Program-made: the position numbers and the translations under genes
NCBI GenBank assembly: GCA_026874595.1
Contig: CM049317.1
Span: forward strand, 30,004,901 to 30,068,900
From: Sipunculus nudus
Taxonomy: Eukaryota; Annelida; Sipuncula; Golfingiida; Sipunculidae
Length of the DNA: 64,000 nucleotides
Direction of reading: 5' to 3'
Notes under the pieces: model-generated
Database searches by the model: none
Seen by the model: only the letters and a program-made list of their open reading frames with translations
What the model was told of the DNA's origin: nothing
Part shown: piece by piece, positions 25,886 through 37,412 of the stretch
Position numbering within the stretch: the stretch's first letter is position 1
How the letters are laid out: the number at the start of each line of letters is the position of its first letter

Positions 25886-26660
25886 AGATTTAGCCTGTGG
25901 TGACACTGACTTAGTCCTGGCCTTGGTGGGTGGTTACACAGACTCAGTCCTGGCCTGGGAGGGTAGTTACACAGACTCAGTCCTGGCCTGGGAGGGTGGT
26001 GACTCAGACTCAATCCTGGCCTTGGAGGGTGGTGACACAGACTCAGTCCTGGCCTTGGAGGGTGGTGACTCAGACTCAGTCTGGCCTTGGAGGGTGGTTT
26101 CACAGATTCAGTCTGGCCTTGGAAGGTGTTGACTCAGACTCAGTCCTAGCCTCGCACGGTGGTGACACAGACTTAGTCCTGGCCTGGGAGGGTGGTTACA
26201 CAGACTCAGTCCTGGCCTGGGAGGGTGGTGACTCAGACTCAGTCCTGGCCTTGGAGGGTGGTGACACAGACTCAGTCTTGGCCTTGGAGGGTGGTTTCAC
26301 AGATTCAGTCTGGCCTTGGAGGGTGTTGACTCAGACTCAGTCCTAGCCTTGGAGATTGTTAACACAGACTCAGTCCTGGCCTTTGAGGTTCCGAAACGGA
26401 CTCAGTCCAGGCCTTGGAGATTGTTAACACAGACTCAGTCCTGGCCTTTGAGGTTCCGAAACGGACTCAGTCCAGGCCTTGGAGATTGTTAACACAGACT
26501 CAGTCCTGGCCTTTGAGGTTCTGAAACGGACTCAGTCCAGGCCTTGGAGATTGTTAACACAGACTCAGTCCTGGCCTTTGAGGTTCTGAAACGGACTCAG
26601 TCCAGGCCTTGGAGATTGTTAACACAGACTCAGTCCTGAGACTCACAGAATCAGTCCTGG
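25886..26660 (+). repeat. 33-bp minisatellite with a 65-bp higher-order unit
   Basis: Basic unit CAGACTCAGTCCTGGCCTTG + GAGGGTGGTGACA. From about 26,345 to 26,640 a two-unit block of about 65 bp ('ttggagattgttaacacaga', 'tttgaggttccgaaacg') is repeated four to five times almost unchanged, which points to recent amplification. It lies between the two inverted promoter arms. The open frames are a by-product of the repeat. Confidence 0.85.
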
Positions 26661-27439
26661 ACTCGGACGGTGGTGACATAGATGTCATGTTAAACAAATA
26701 ATTTTTTTTTTTTAATTATAGAAAATACAATGAACACATAATACCTCTAGCATGTCGCAACTGAATTCAACCTTTTCCTGCTCAACCGCATACACAATTT
26801 GATAATTTCGTGTCCAGCACCTTATAATTTATTAAATCTTGTTGAATCAGTCCATTCATTTATCAGTTCATTCATTTCACCTAATGATTATTAGATTTTT
26901 AAACATTCAACAAGATTTCCTTAAAGCCATGGCAATAAGACTGCAATAACGGTTTTTACAAACATGGGCTTTTTGACAGTGTGTGTGGCACCAATGATTA
27001 ACTCATCAAAGGTTATAATTTTCAGACAGTTAACCCGTGAACAATAGCTACACTGCAACAGTATCACTGATAAGTCTCATCTGACAATAACTCCCTAATT
27101 AGTATACTAACTAAACTGTCAAGGCCTGGTTACTGAGCCTAAAAACAGGCCCAGGGTTATATCTTATTGGTTATTACTTATAACTTCAAGGGAAAACTTA
27201 TGCCCAGTGCCCACTGGACCATGTTAGCAGACAGCATGAACTAATCACACTAAAACTTGTCAGCTTCTGCTGTATCAATGTTATCAGACAAGCACTCCTT
27301 ATTAAGCTGTTTAAGCAAGGGTTGTGATTGAAAAGTTAAAGTTATTATTCTCTCACTAAGGGGGCCGATTACTATTCATATTAGCCATACAGGTTAAAAA
27401 TTCATTTCTGTTACTATTACTATTTAATATTACAATTAC
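26661..27439. other. Spacer of the inverted repeat, no gene seen
   Basis: AT-rich, apparently unique DNA between the minisatellite and the right promoter arm. No open frame or splice pattern is recognisable. Confidence 0.4.
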
Positions 27440-27895
27440 TTTGAAAACCTGTTATTTTCTATTTCTATTACTATTACATATTATTATTACCCCATCCCTG
27501 ATATAAATACATATCTATATCTATCTATATCTATATGGATATGTGTGTGTATACATGTGTGTATATATGTGTAGGTGTGTGTGATGTTGTAAGAAACTCA
27601 AATCTGGCCGGATCATTGGGTACATTATATCGGCCTTTATCTGGTGAAAGATTGCACCCGGGAATTATTTTATCTGGACAGGGCGGTCACATGACCTGTA
27701 AACAAACAAGCCGGTAATTTTCCCGTGTTTTAACATGAGCTGTATTTAGCACTCGGAGAAAATCACGAGTGTTAAAACCTACACCAGGAAGTTAACGGGA
27801 TATATATAACACGCTCACATCGTGTCAATACACAGTCCTAACCAAAAATGGATCTTCGCTTGCTGACATTTTTGGCTTGTCTGTGCCTGTATCTT
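27440..27895 (+). repeat. Right arm of head-to-head inverted repeat (C3 promoter)
   Basis: Partner of 25,446-25,885. It contains the C3 upstream region and runs into the first exon, which continues intact here but breaks off in the other arm. Confidence 0.8.
27801..27809 (+). promoter_or_regulatory. TATA box of C3
   Basis: TATATATAA lies 38 bases before the C3 ATG, so transcription starting about 30 bases downstream would leave a very short 5' UTR. The inverted arm keeps it (25,529-25,537). C4 has TATAAA at a similar spacing, and C2 has lost the match. Confidence 0.6.
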
Positions 27896-28199
27896 GGGTA
27901 TTGCGAGGGACACATTCAGCCAGCCCGTATTCACCAGACTTACCAGGGGTCTGATCTGAAAGTATCATCTTTTAACATCCAAGTATTTGGGCAGCACAAA
28001 ATGAAGGATCCCAAAGTGGTGGAGATACTCGTCAAGGTGAGATCTATAGGGTGACAGGTTACACTCCTTCCGATGTGCCCTCACTACATTGGTTCTTGAA
28101 CTCATTTCACTTTATCACTGTCATAGCAGCATATGTTAAGAATGGCAAACCTGGAAGTTGACACAGGGCCAAAACTCTAAGTAATATTAGCTCGGTATG

Positions 28200-28257
<58 letters not shown>

Positions 28258-31200
28258 GGCAGCCTGCAATTGAATCATCTTATGCTTTACATATGCTTAA
28301 CTAATGATGAATGGATACCCCCCCCCCCCCATCCTCTCCACCCGCCCCTCCCCCCGCATATCAAACTTGAAATACTAAGGCTCTATAATTCCAGGTTATT
28401 CATATTAAGTGTTTTAGCCTCCGGCAATAACTCTTGCCGCATACTTGTCACTGTCCAATTATTATTTTAAAAAGGAAAATCAGTGTGGTTTTGTCCCTAT
28501 CCATACGTGTGAAATCCTGAATGAAATGTTAATTTTATTTATAGTGTAAGGTTTGCGATTCCGGGGTTTTTGGTGAACCGCTGACCAAATATCCAACAAC
28601 CACAGCAATTTTTAGCTCAGCTGACTGTAAGTCATCTGAGCTATAGCGATAACCCTTTGTCCTTCGTCTGTCCGGCCGTACGGCCTTCCGGCCGTCTGTC
28701 CGTTAACAGTGCACAAATCGTAACCGCTTGACCCAGAATCTTCTTACTTGACATCCAGGGAGGTCCATAAAAATTCTCCTTGAAAACCTGGAATTAGGTC
28801 TCTGTTACTCATATTCTTTGAGCTATGGGGCTCAGAAGTACCCCCCAGATTAATGGAAAATTTGATACAAAAGCTCAAGTATCTAAACAACTAATGCATT
28901 GATCACCATGATTGTTTGTATAGATATTGATCATGGAGTGTTTCATCAGTGTCTGCAGACTGATGGCGCTACCTGTATTTTTTTTTTTATTTTTTTACGA
29001 TTTTATTTTCTATTTTTGAGACCTTAAAAGATGCGGTCATCTGTTAAAAGTGCACAAATCATTACAACTGGACCTAGAATCTTCTCTCTTGATATGCAGG
29101 GTGGTCCTTGAAAAGTCTCCCCCCATCATAATTTAAAAATTGATACCACAAATTATAAACATTGGACCTGGAATCTTCTAACCTAAAATCCAGGGAGGTC
29201 CATGAAAAAGTCTTCCTAGAAACCTGAAATTAGGTCTCTGTTACGCATATTCTCCAAGCTATGGGGCTTATAAGCACCCCCGGAATAATTGAAAATTTAA
29301 TACCAAAGCAGGGCACAAATCATAACCATTTGACCTTAATCTTCTTATTTGACATCCTGAGAGTTCCTCAAAAGTTCTCCTCAGAAACTTGAATTGAGGT
29401 CACTGTGACCTATACTATCTGAGTTACAGGCCATGTTTGAGTACCTTAGAAATAATGCAAAATACACCCAAATTGCCAGATTCCTCAGGAAGAGCTGGAT
29501 GGATTGTCATCAAATTTGATGTGCTTCAGCTAATATGCATGAACTATGATGCCACCTACATTACCTTAATTTGTTGCTGTGCAAGGACATATTGTCAACA
29601 TGCCAGTCAGCTGAGCGTCATGACCCATGGGTCACTTGTTAAGAGCTCAAATGCCTATATCTTTATTAATGTTTGTCCCATGAAATACATACGTTTTTTA
29701 CTCCTGTAAAAAACCGCAACATGACTCGCTTAAAAATCTTTAAAAATATTTTCTGACACACTCGCGCGCATATACCTAATAATACTCCGTAAACAATTTG
29801 TTGAGGGCTCGCTTATTTGAATATTTGAGGAAAGTCCTGATTAAATTTTGGCCCAACACAAAAGAAGCAGGGCGCCCTTGGTCTTACGCTCTTCATGCAG
29901 CGGTCATACACTACGGTCATCCCAGATCTCCTTTGCTTTAACCGCTGTTTTGTATAGCAAAATTCTCAGGGTTTGACCACCAGAGTTTGCAAAGGACTGA
30001 GAATTGTAATCAGGGGAATGAGACCCTGGTATCGCATTTTGCATCCAGCTCCAAATTTAAAAGCATGTGACACCCGCTCTCGTTGGTTTGATCAGGGTGT
30101 TTATATAAACTATGTAAGCTTCTTGGTCTGATTACAACAAGACACCCGCTCTCGTTGGTCTTATTACAACGAAACACCCGCTCTCGTTGGTCTGATTACA
30201 ACGAAACACCCGCACTCGTTGGTCTGATTACAACAAGACACCCGCACTCGTTGGTCTGATTACAACGAGACACCCGCACTCGTTGATCTGATTACACCGA
30301 GACACCCGCACTCGTTGGTCTAACTACACCGAGACAGCCGCTCTCGTTGGTCTGATTACACCTATACAACCGCTCTCGTTGGTCTGATTACACCGAGACA
30401 TCCGCTCTCGTTGGTCTGATTACAACGAGACATCCGCACTCGTTGGTCTGATTACACCAAGACATCCGCACTCGTTGGTCTGATTACAACAAGACACCCG
30501 CACTCGTTGGTCTGATTACAACAAGACACTCGCACTCGTTGGTCTGATTACACCGAGACGCCCGCACGCGTTGGTCTGATTACACCGAGACATCCGCACT
30601 CGTTGGTCTTACTACACCGAGACAGCCGCTCTCGTTGGTCTGATTACACCGATACAACCGCTGTCGTTGGTCTGATTACACCGAGACATCCGCACTCGTT
30701 GGTCTTACTACACCGAGACAGCCGCTCTCGTTGGTCTGATTACACCGATACAACCGCTCTCGTTGGCCTGATTACACCGAGTCATCCGCTCTAGGTGGCC
30801 TGATTACACCGATACAACCGCTCTCGTTGGTCTGATTACACAGAGACATCCACACTCGTTGGTCTTGCTACACCGGGACAGCCGCTCTCGTTGGTCTGAT
30901 TACATTGATACAACAGCTCTCGTTGGCCTGGTTACACCGAGACAGGCGCTCTCGTTGGCCTGATTACACCGAGACACCCGCACTCGTTGGTCTTACTACA
31001 CCGAGACAGCCGCTCTCGTTGGCCTGATTACACCTAGACACCCGCTCTCGTTGGTCTGATTACACCGAGACACCTAATTTCGTTGGCCTGATTACACCGA
31101 GACACCCGCTGTCGTTAGTCAGGCTAGACCAAGACACCCGCTCTCGTTGGCCTGATTACACCTAGACACCCGCTCTCGTTGGTCTGATTACACCGAAACA

Positions 31201-34200
31201 CCTGATTCTGTTCGCCTTATCACACCGAGACACCCGCTGTCGTTAGTCAGACTAGACCAAGACACCGGCTCTCGTTGGTTTGATTACATCGAGACACCCG
31301 CTCTCGTTGGTTCTTTGCTAAGTGATAAACCTGGTGGTGGGACCCAAAGAATCTCGCTGTACAAAGCAGCGGTTAAAACCAATGAGAGTTGGGACGACTG
31401 CAGTGTATAGCCGCACCCGGGCCTTCATAGGCGGTCCTTACATTGGGTGGGGGGGGGGGGGGGGGGGAGGGGATTAATTAAATGAATGATCAAACTGACC
31501 TCTGCTGCTGTAATGTACATGGTTTGTCAATTTACCGTGGCCATTATGTAGAATAATTTATCCCCCACCCCCACATAAACATCGTATATCCTTTGTCATT
31601 TTATCAACACGTTTTCCTCGATGTTAAGGTTTAACCGAACCGAATCTAAAGCTAACAACCAAAGGGAAAATTTGTGAAACACTCTACTGCAAACGTGTGT
31701 GTTAATAAAGTTGCTGTTTACTTTGTTATTTAACAGATTATCCAGCGATATGACATCGTTTTCATCCAGGAGATAAGAGATAAGAGCGGGAAGGCGATTG
31801 AAGAATTACTGAACCAAGTCAACAGGTCAATTATATATTATATATGATATATTTTATAGTTTTTCAAGAGAAAATACATGGAAATAAGCGTTTTCTTTTA
31901 ATTGTTTTAAGTGTTTCTATACTGAGACTGCTTCCGGTACCCAGATTTGTGTGTTATGGATGAAAAGTATACCCCTTCAATTGATTTCCGTCAGTCATGT
32001 TAAAGAACGAAAGGATAACGTCGGCAATGTTAGTTACACTTACTGCAGACTGTTCATTTGTTTCGACTAGTGCGGTCTTCCGAAGTTCGCTAGACATTTC
32101 CAAATAATCAGTACCATAGGAAATGTAAAGTGAGAATGTGAAATATATTGGATTGAAACTACAAAAAAAAAATAAATAATAATAATAATAATAACAATGA
32201 TAAAATTACTATTAAAAATAATAATAGTATAATTATATTATATATTACTAATGAATAAATTTAAATGCCAGCAGACCAAGCTTACACCTCATGGACTTCT
32301 TATCCCTTGGGCACATAGGTTATATATATATATATATTAAATTCTTAGAAATTAATTTTAATGAAGTATTACAATGTTAATTTGTTAATTTTCAAATCCT
32401 TGTGCACAGTTTTGCATTATTTCTTAAAATGACGAATGGGAATTTTGCAGGTAAAGTTTATTTGATAATGTTAATTAGTTTTTCTTTGTTTTACCCTATT
32501 CAAGTGCATCGCCGAATGACAAGTTCAAAATGAAAGTGAGTGAACGTCTCGGCAGGACGGTGTCGAAAGAACAGTACGCCTTCTTCTACAGGTAGTATTT
32601 TTTTGTATTTTTGTTTTAACAAGAGGGCATAGTCAGTGTCAGTGTACGCACCTCACGCAGCGGTTATACACTGCAGACGTCCAAGACATCCTTTTGTGTA
32701 TCCGTTGTTTTTTATAGCAAGGTTTTCCGGGTTCAAACACCTGGGTGAGCACAGAGCAAAGACTTTTAATCAGACCAATGAGAGTTTAGCATCGCAAATG
32801 TGCTTCAACCATAATTTTCAACACGCGACACCCGCTCTCGTCCTTTGATTACACCGAGCACAGCCTCACTTTGGTCTGATTCTTGGCTCTATGCCAGAAC
32901 GAACGGGTGTTGTGGAACCTTACGCCAGATGGCGAGCACATATATCTCGGCCCGATATCAAGTTATATCGGTAAGGCTTGTGTATAATCTCAGTCAGCAT
33001 ACCTGCATTGAGTTTAGGCGCTTAAAGAGCCAAGATTATCTTGACAGAATTTGCTACCATGGATATGTCATTACTTGATAAAAGCTTTAAGCATCTGTTT
33101 TAATACTCAGTTGATAAGTAATAGTTAAATATGGAAATAGAACTCAAATGAGAATGGGAAATGGGCAGTGCAGGTTAACTATATGCAGAATGTTTTTATC
33201 TCGTTTGTAGGGAGCAGAAATTGTCTGTAAGCCAAACTTGGCAGAGTAAAGGAGACTTCGAAAGACCACCGTTTGCCGCTCGGTTCACGTCAAGTACGTT
33301 ACCATGGCAATCAATCACTCGAAGTGCTTCTAATATATGAATTCTCAATAAAATCTTACATAATAACAGAGGAAACGTGTGACATAGTAGTTATTAGCTT
33401 GATGCTCGGTGTTGTTTATATAATATAGTTAACAAGAAAGTATTTTAAAAGTCAAGGCCAAGATAATGGGGATTTTAGCTCGTCTTCTCAATTTCTGATA
33501 TACATGTATTAGCATTATAAGTTAAAATGTCACACCGACTCTAGCTCAAACGAGTCATCGAATGTCTTTATTCGATTAGCCTCAAACCAGCATTTACAAA
33601 TTATCTCTCTTGGACAGAAATATCAGAAAAAATTCAAATGTACAAATAATTCAACACCTCTCGGTTATGTATAAGTCCTTATAGACCATGTGACCTAGAG
33701 TATTCAGTTATTACCATTGTATATTTATTTTTAGGTGCAGGATCCTTCTGGTTTCTTGGTATCCACACTAAACCAGCTGAGGCACCAGCAGAGATAGACC
33801 GGCTGGTCGACGCTTATAATCAGCTTGTACAGAAATATGGCGAAAAGGTACAGTAAACCCCGCTAAAACAACAATGTCTGATGAGCAAAATCTGTAAAGT
33901 AAAGTAACAGTTAACCCATATAAACGATACTGTCCAATAAGTAATATTTTGTAAAGAAAAGGTAGCTTAAAGGCCACTAAACGACAAGGTCTAATGAGTA
34001 AAGTCTGCTTGGAAAAGGTAGGGTAAGCCCGCTACAATGTCTAAGGATTCAAGTCTGCTTGGAAAAGAACAGTAAACTCGGCTAAACGACAAATTTAATG
34101 AGTAAATTTTGTTTGGAAAAGTAAGGTGAAACCCCGCTAAAATGATAATGTGAGATATATACATAAACGATACAGTAATCTCCGCAAATATGACAATATT

Positions 34201-35324
34201 TTAATATTTACCGCCTGTAATCCGCGACAGAGAAGATATTTCAGACTATCAATTATGGTAGCATAGTGGTCGTGTAAACCGGTCATATAAAGACATTTTA
34301 TGATCGTCAAAAAGGCCCTGCTAACTAGATGTCAACGGCAAATGTGGCCGTGTTTCCGGAATGTGTAAATATTAAGATCGAGGCACCTTAAAACTGCTTT
34401 CCATGTTAGTGAAGACTGTGTGATGTTGGTTGTGTCAGGTAATTAGGACATTGGCCTTTTAAGATAAAAATATTTATGCATCGAACGATTAATATTTACA
34501 AAAATCATATTTATGTTAAAGGATAAGTGAGTTAGGTAAATAATGACTTTTTAGACACATGTATCTTGAAAACTTGATAACAATATTTTAAACAGGACAT
34601 TCTCCTCGGCGGAGATTTCAACGCGGGCTGCCAGTACGTGACGTCACAAGAATGGAGTCATATTCGGCTACGCCAAGACAAAAGGTTCAAATGGGTAATC
34701 GGCGATGACACGGTCACCACCGTCGCTGGCCCTGGGTGTCCTTATGACAGGTGACGAGGCGACTATGGCGCCATCTAAAGAACCTAAACATTGATAATAT
34801 AATTGATACCTAAACTGATATTTAAATTTTTATTTATTAAGCTCTGTGATCTAGTTTTATCGAGGTAAATTTTTTGGGGTCTTTTAATTAAACACCTGGT
34901 GCTGCCATCTTGTGGAGATACTTGATACCATTAACTTCACAATCAATAAAAAAGGAAAACTAAATTTAAATCATGATTATATAATTAAAATATATCATTG
35001 TATATTTTCCGGTACGTGCACAGGTTTGTACTTGCCGGGCAGAATCTTCAGTCCAGTTATGTAAGGGGAAGCGCCGGTCCGTTCAACTTCAAAGAAGCTT
35101 ATAAATTAGATTTGGCTGAGGTAGGTTAAACGTATAACATTTTATCTTTAACGCAACCTTGCAGTAATAATCTTTTTGTGTAACAGTTCGTAATTCACTG
35201 TCTATAAGATTTATCGTATCCCATAAGACTCTATATTTTTAAAGATATACATTCATATTCCCTTACTTTTTTTCAGGCTGAGAAAGTCAGTGATCATTTT
35301 CCTATTGAGCTGCGACTCCGCTGA
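27848..35324 (+). CDS. Secreted DNase I-family nuclease C3 (286 aa)
   Basis: Exons: 27,848-28,036, 31,737-31,825, 32,505-32,591, 33,211-33,293, 33,735-33,847, 34,596-34,750, 35,024-35,120 and 35,277-35,324. All introns are GT-AG and the joined frame is open. Residues 1-21 form a signal peptide. E75 and R77 (QEIRD), E115 (SKEQY), H160, D194 and N196 (GGDFNAGC), D225 and D277-H278 are all present, as are C199 and C235, so an active secreted DNase is expected. The protein stops at IELRLR, 15 residues into exon 8, and therefore lacks the C2 tail. Tail-like nucleotide sequence survives in the 3' UTR. Intron 1 is 3.7 kb because two repeat elements sit in it. A TATA box is placed 38 bases upstream of the start. 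Confidence 0.93.
28203..28255. repeat. (AT)n microsatellite in C3 intron 1
   Basis: About 53 bp of alternating AT, followed by C-rich tracts at 28,319-28,330 and 28,348-28,354. Confidence 0.95.
28610..29645 (+). mobile_element. Element with AGCTCAGCTGACTG end and GGCGCC-type tandem units
   Basis: The left end has AGCTCAGCTGACTGTAAGTC followed by a run of GTCCG/GGCCGT repeats. The body has about three 340-bp units of the 22.4-kb array type, and the right end is shared with 24,045-24,215. The right end contains 'gtcagctgag', matching the left-end 'ctcagctgac' in inverse, so short terminal inverted repeats are plausible. I associate the left-end text with repeats of mollusc genomes. No protein is encoded. 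It lies in C3 intron 1. Confidence 0.6.
29885..31440. mobile_element. TIR element with an internally amplified 31-bp satellite
   Basis: Left end (29,890-29,980: 'catgcagcggtcatacac', 'tttaaccgctgttttgtatagc') recurs in reverse complement at 31,360-31,430 ('tgtacaaagcagcggttaaa', 'gtgtatagccg'). Between them about 38 copies of a 31-bp unit, CTCGTTGGTCTGATTACACC + GAGACACCCGC, fill 30,120-31,310. Short relatives without the amplified core occur at 32,640-32,900, 50,575-50,760 and 52,495-52,660, each with one or two 'cgttggtctgatt' motifs. This identifies the satellite as an expansion of the element's own interior. Confidence 0.7.
32640..32905 (+). mobile_element. Short relative of the 29.9-kb TIR element in C3 intron 3
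   Basis: It contains 'cacgcagcggttatacactg', 'gttttttatagcaaggtt', 'cgacacccgctctcgt' and 'tttggtctgattcttg' in the same order as the larger element, but only about two degenerate core units. Confidence 0.55.
33841..34165 (+). repeat. Tandem repeat spanning the exon 5 splice donor of C3
   Basis: Six degenerate units of about 50-57 bp. The first unit is the real junction (GCGAAAAG|GTACAGTAAACCCCGCTA), and later ones read GGAAAAGGTAGGGTAAGCCC, GGAAAAGAACAGTAAACTC and so on. C1 and C2 have two or three such units at the same position (4,213-4,380 and 19,165-19,345). Confidence 0.6.
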
Positions 35325-35385
35325 ATAGTCTTCAAGTTGTAAACTCATGGAAACCGTTATTAACATTGCTGATCAAAACATATTT
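35325..35385 (+). other. Tail-homologous sequence in the C3 3' UTR
   Basis: Directly after the C3 TGA, AGTCTTCAAGTTG and then GGAAACCGT match the C2 sequence that encodes the Ser-rich part and start of the hydrophobic tail. Relative to C2 the segment between RL and this block is 11 bases shorter, putting it out of frame with the C3 stop. Read in the C2-like frame it stays open for about 20 codons. Confidence 0.7.
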
Positions 35386-35779
35386 TAACAAAATTAAAAA
35401 AACAGCACGTAGGAATATTTAGCAAACAATGTGTAATTGGCAAAACGTTTACGGTAATCCAGTCACAGAGAACGTGATTTCATCAGAATTTATTTAAGAT
35501 TTTATTTTACGACATTCCGTCATTATTTTACGACATTGCATTATACACTCCAGCATCTGCTATTGGCATGAATGCGGGTGGAGGTTTTCACTTCTTACAG
35601 ATATTTACGGTAACATCATTCATATGCACCATAAAGCATGGTTTCCAGCCTGCCTTGCACTGTGCAAGGTAGGCCCAAGGCAGGTATAGCGCAAAGCAGG
35701 CTTTGAACAGTGCTAATACACCATCAAGTTGTATATTAATTCGGCCATTCGGCTGTTATATTAATTAAACTGACCAGAA

Positions 35780-35785
35780 ATTAAA
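35780..35785 (+). promoter_or_regulatory. Possible poly(A) signal ATTAAA of C3
   Basis: The ATTAAA variant sits at the position aligned with AATAAA of C1 ('agaa.taaaccca'). Confidence 0.3.
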
Positions 35786-36019
35786 CCCAGAATGTAAGTA
35801 GCTTGTGCATTCCATACATTGTCTGTTTGAACTTATTTATGATCATTATTCAAGAATAGGTTTTGAATTAAAAAGTTTAAAGAAAGATATGTATGGCTCT
35901 GATGTACATTAGGGATGCACGTGCGTATATCTGTGTGTGATAGAGAACACACACATACACCGTGCCAAAGGGGTATATATTCCTTTCAAACGCAGAAAAA
36001 GTTGACGTCAGAGAGCCTG

Positions 36020-36975
36020 CTCGACCACATAAAGCTGAATTTACCGGGCGCTTGGTATGCGGTTTGCGGATTCCGGCAGCAGAACTTGGTATGCGAAATT
36101 TAGTATAAACTCGCATGGGGCATTTTCTGGACGGGCGGTTACACACTGGGATATGGGCTCGCTGATGTCAAGACAAGCCAGATCGCGCTGAATCCATAGG
36201 TCATACATTTGGTAACCAGAGCCCATGGGCTCTATATTAAATACAGCGCGGTTTTCGGATTCAATTCTCCAATGAGAATTTCATTTTACCGCATGTCTCA
36301 TGAATTGCATACCGCTTTCCGCGTGCGGTAACTGTTCATGATAAAGTAACTATTGCGAAAATTTTCGCAACCCTTTTACCGCATACCACATGCATGCACC
36401 GTAAAGCTGCGTTTACCGAGCGCGCGGTATGCGATGTGCGGATTGCGGCAGCAGAACGCTGTGTGCGATATAAAAAAATCGCATAGGGCATTTATTATGC
36501 GGGCGGTAAAACACTGCGATATGGGCCAGCAGGCGCGGATCCGTGGGGGGGGGGGGGGGGTGTTGAGGTGTTGAGATCCCCCCCCCCCCCCCCGCTCCAA
36601 CCAACGAGGCAAATGTTATGCATTTTTGGGGTTGATACCCCCTCTGCTCTTAACCAACGACCTTTTTTGGACAATTTTTGTGCATGACATCCGTTGATCC
36701 CTACCTGCAAAAACTCCTGGATCCGCGCCTGGCATGATGATGTAAAATCCCGTTAGGTCGCGCTGCATCTGTAATTCATGCATATGGTAACCACAGCCCC
36801 TGGGCGCCATACCGCGCGCGGTATGCGATCGCATTCTCCCTTGAGAATTCCATTTTACCGCGTGCCTCATGCGAGCCCGGTAAACCCTTTATGATAAAAT
36901 AACTAGAGCGAAAAAATCTATTTAAAATACCGCAAACCGCATATCGCATACCGCGCGCCCAGTAAACGCAGTTTT
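36020..36975. mobile_element. Tandem pair of TIR elements with a nested insertion
   Basis: Two units of about 370 bp (36,031-36,408 and 36,409-36,970) share 'ggtatgcg.tttgcggatt', 'ggcagcagaac', 'gggcggt..acactg.gatatggg', 'tcgcgctg.atc' and 'attttaccgc'. The start of unit 2 (CTGCGTTTACCGAGCGCGCG) is the inverse of the end of unit 2 ('cgcgcgcccagtaaacgcag'), so each unit looks like a MITE with terminal inverted repeats. Unit 2 carries a separate 200-bp insertion. Confidence 0.65.
36531..36730. mobile_element. 200-bp element with perfect 12-bp inverted ends
   Basis: The ends are AGGCGCGGATCC and GGATCCGCGCCT. Inside are poly-G and poly-C tracts that could pair with each other. It interrupts unit 2 of the tandem MITE pair, and the corresponding place in unit 1 is uninterrupted. 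Similar 'gcggatctaggggggg' starts occur at 45,786, suggesting a family. Confidence 0.7.
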
Positions 36976-37340
36976 TACCCTGCTTAATTCGGATAACATA
37001 GCTATCAAATTTGTATTTTTTTCTAATATTACATATATTAAAAACAGTTTCAAAGAAAGCGGTTTAAGAAAACAGTTTTAATTAAAACTTTGCAGAAAAG
37101 AAAGATAAACTTTGATGTACAGTTATTGTAATGAGATATGTCTTTTTCCTCAAACTTTGACCAGAATTGTGAGAAAAAGAAACAAACTGAGCATGTTGTC
37201 TTATCTATATATTTTCTTTGTAACTGATAGACTCGAGACATTCGTGAAGCTGTGAAATTTCAAATAAACCTCAAAAGTCATTATATAATTACAGCAAACG
37301 TCAGATGAACCTGGTTACCTTTGTTTATTTTGGTTTTCAG

Positions 37341-37412
37341 CATCATTTGGTCGTGCGCGATAGCACCGTCATTGGATTTGGTTCAAATGTGATGGAAAGC
37401 GGCAATATCTGA
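37341..37412 (+). other. Exon 8-like fragment downstream of C3
   Basis: After a good acceptor (TTTTGGTTTTCAG) a phase-0 frame reads HHLVVRDSTVIGFGSNVMES and three more residues before TGA. The STVIGFG part resembles STETVIGFG at the start of the C2 hydrophobic tail. It could be a remnant of another copy's last exon or an alternative C3 exon; the match is short and may be chance. Confidence 0.2.

Noticed and set aside
25930-26346. 138-codon frame of TQTQSWP-like repeats
   Set aside because: Tandem-repeat translation of the 33-bp minisatellite.
29885-31440. Possible CRISPR-like array of 31-bp repeats
   Set aside because: The units are contiguous with no spacers, in an intron of an animal gene; it is a satellite inside a TIR element.
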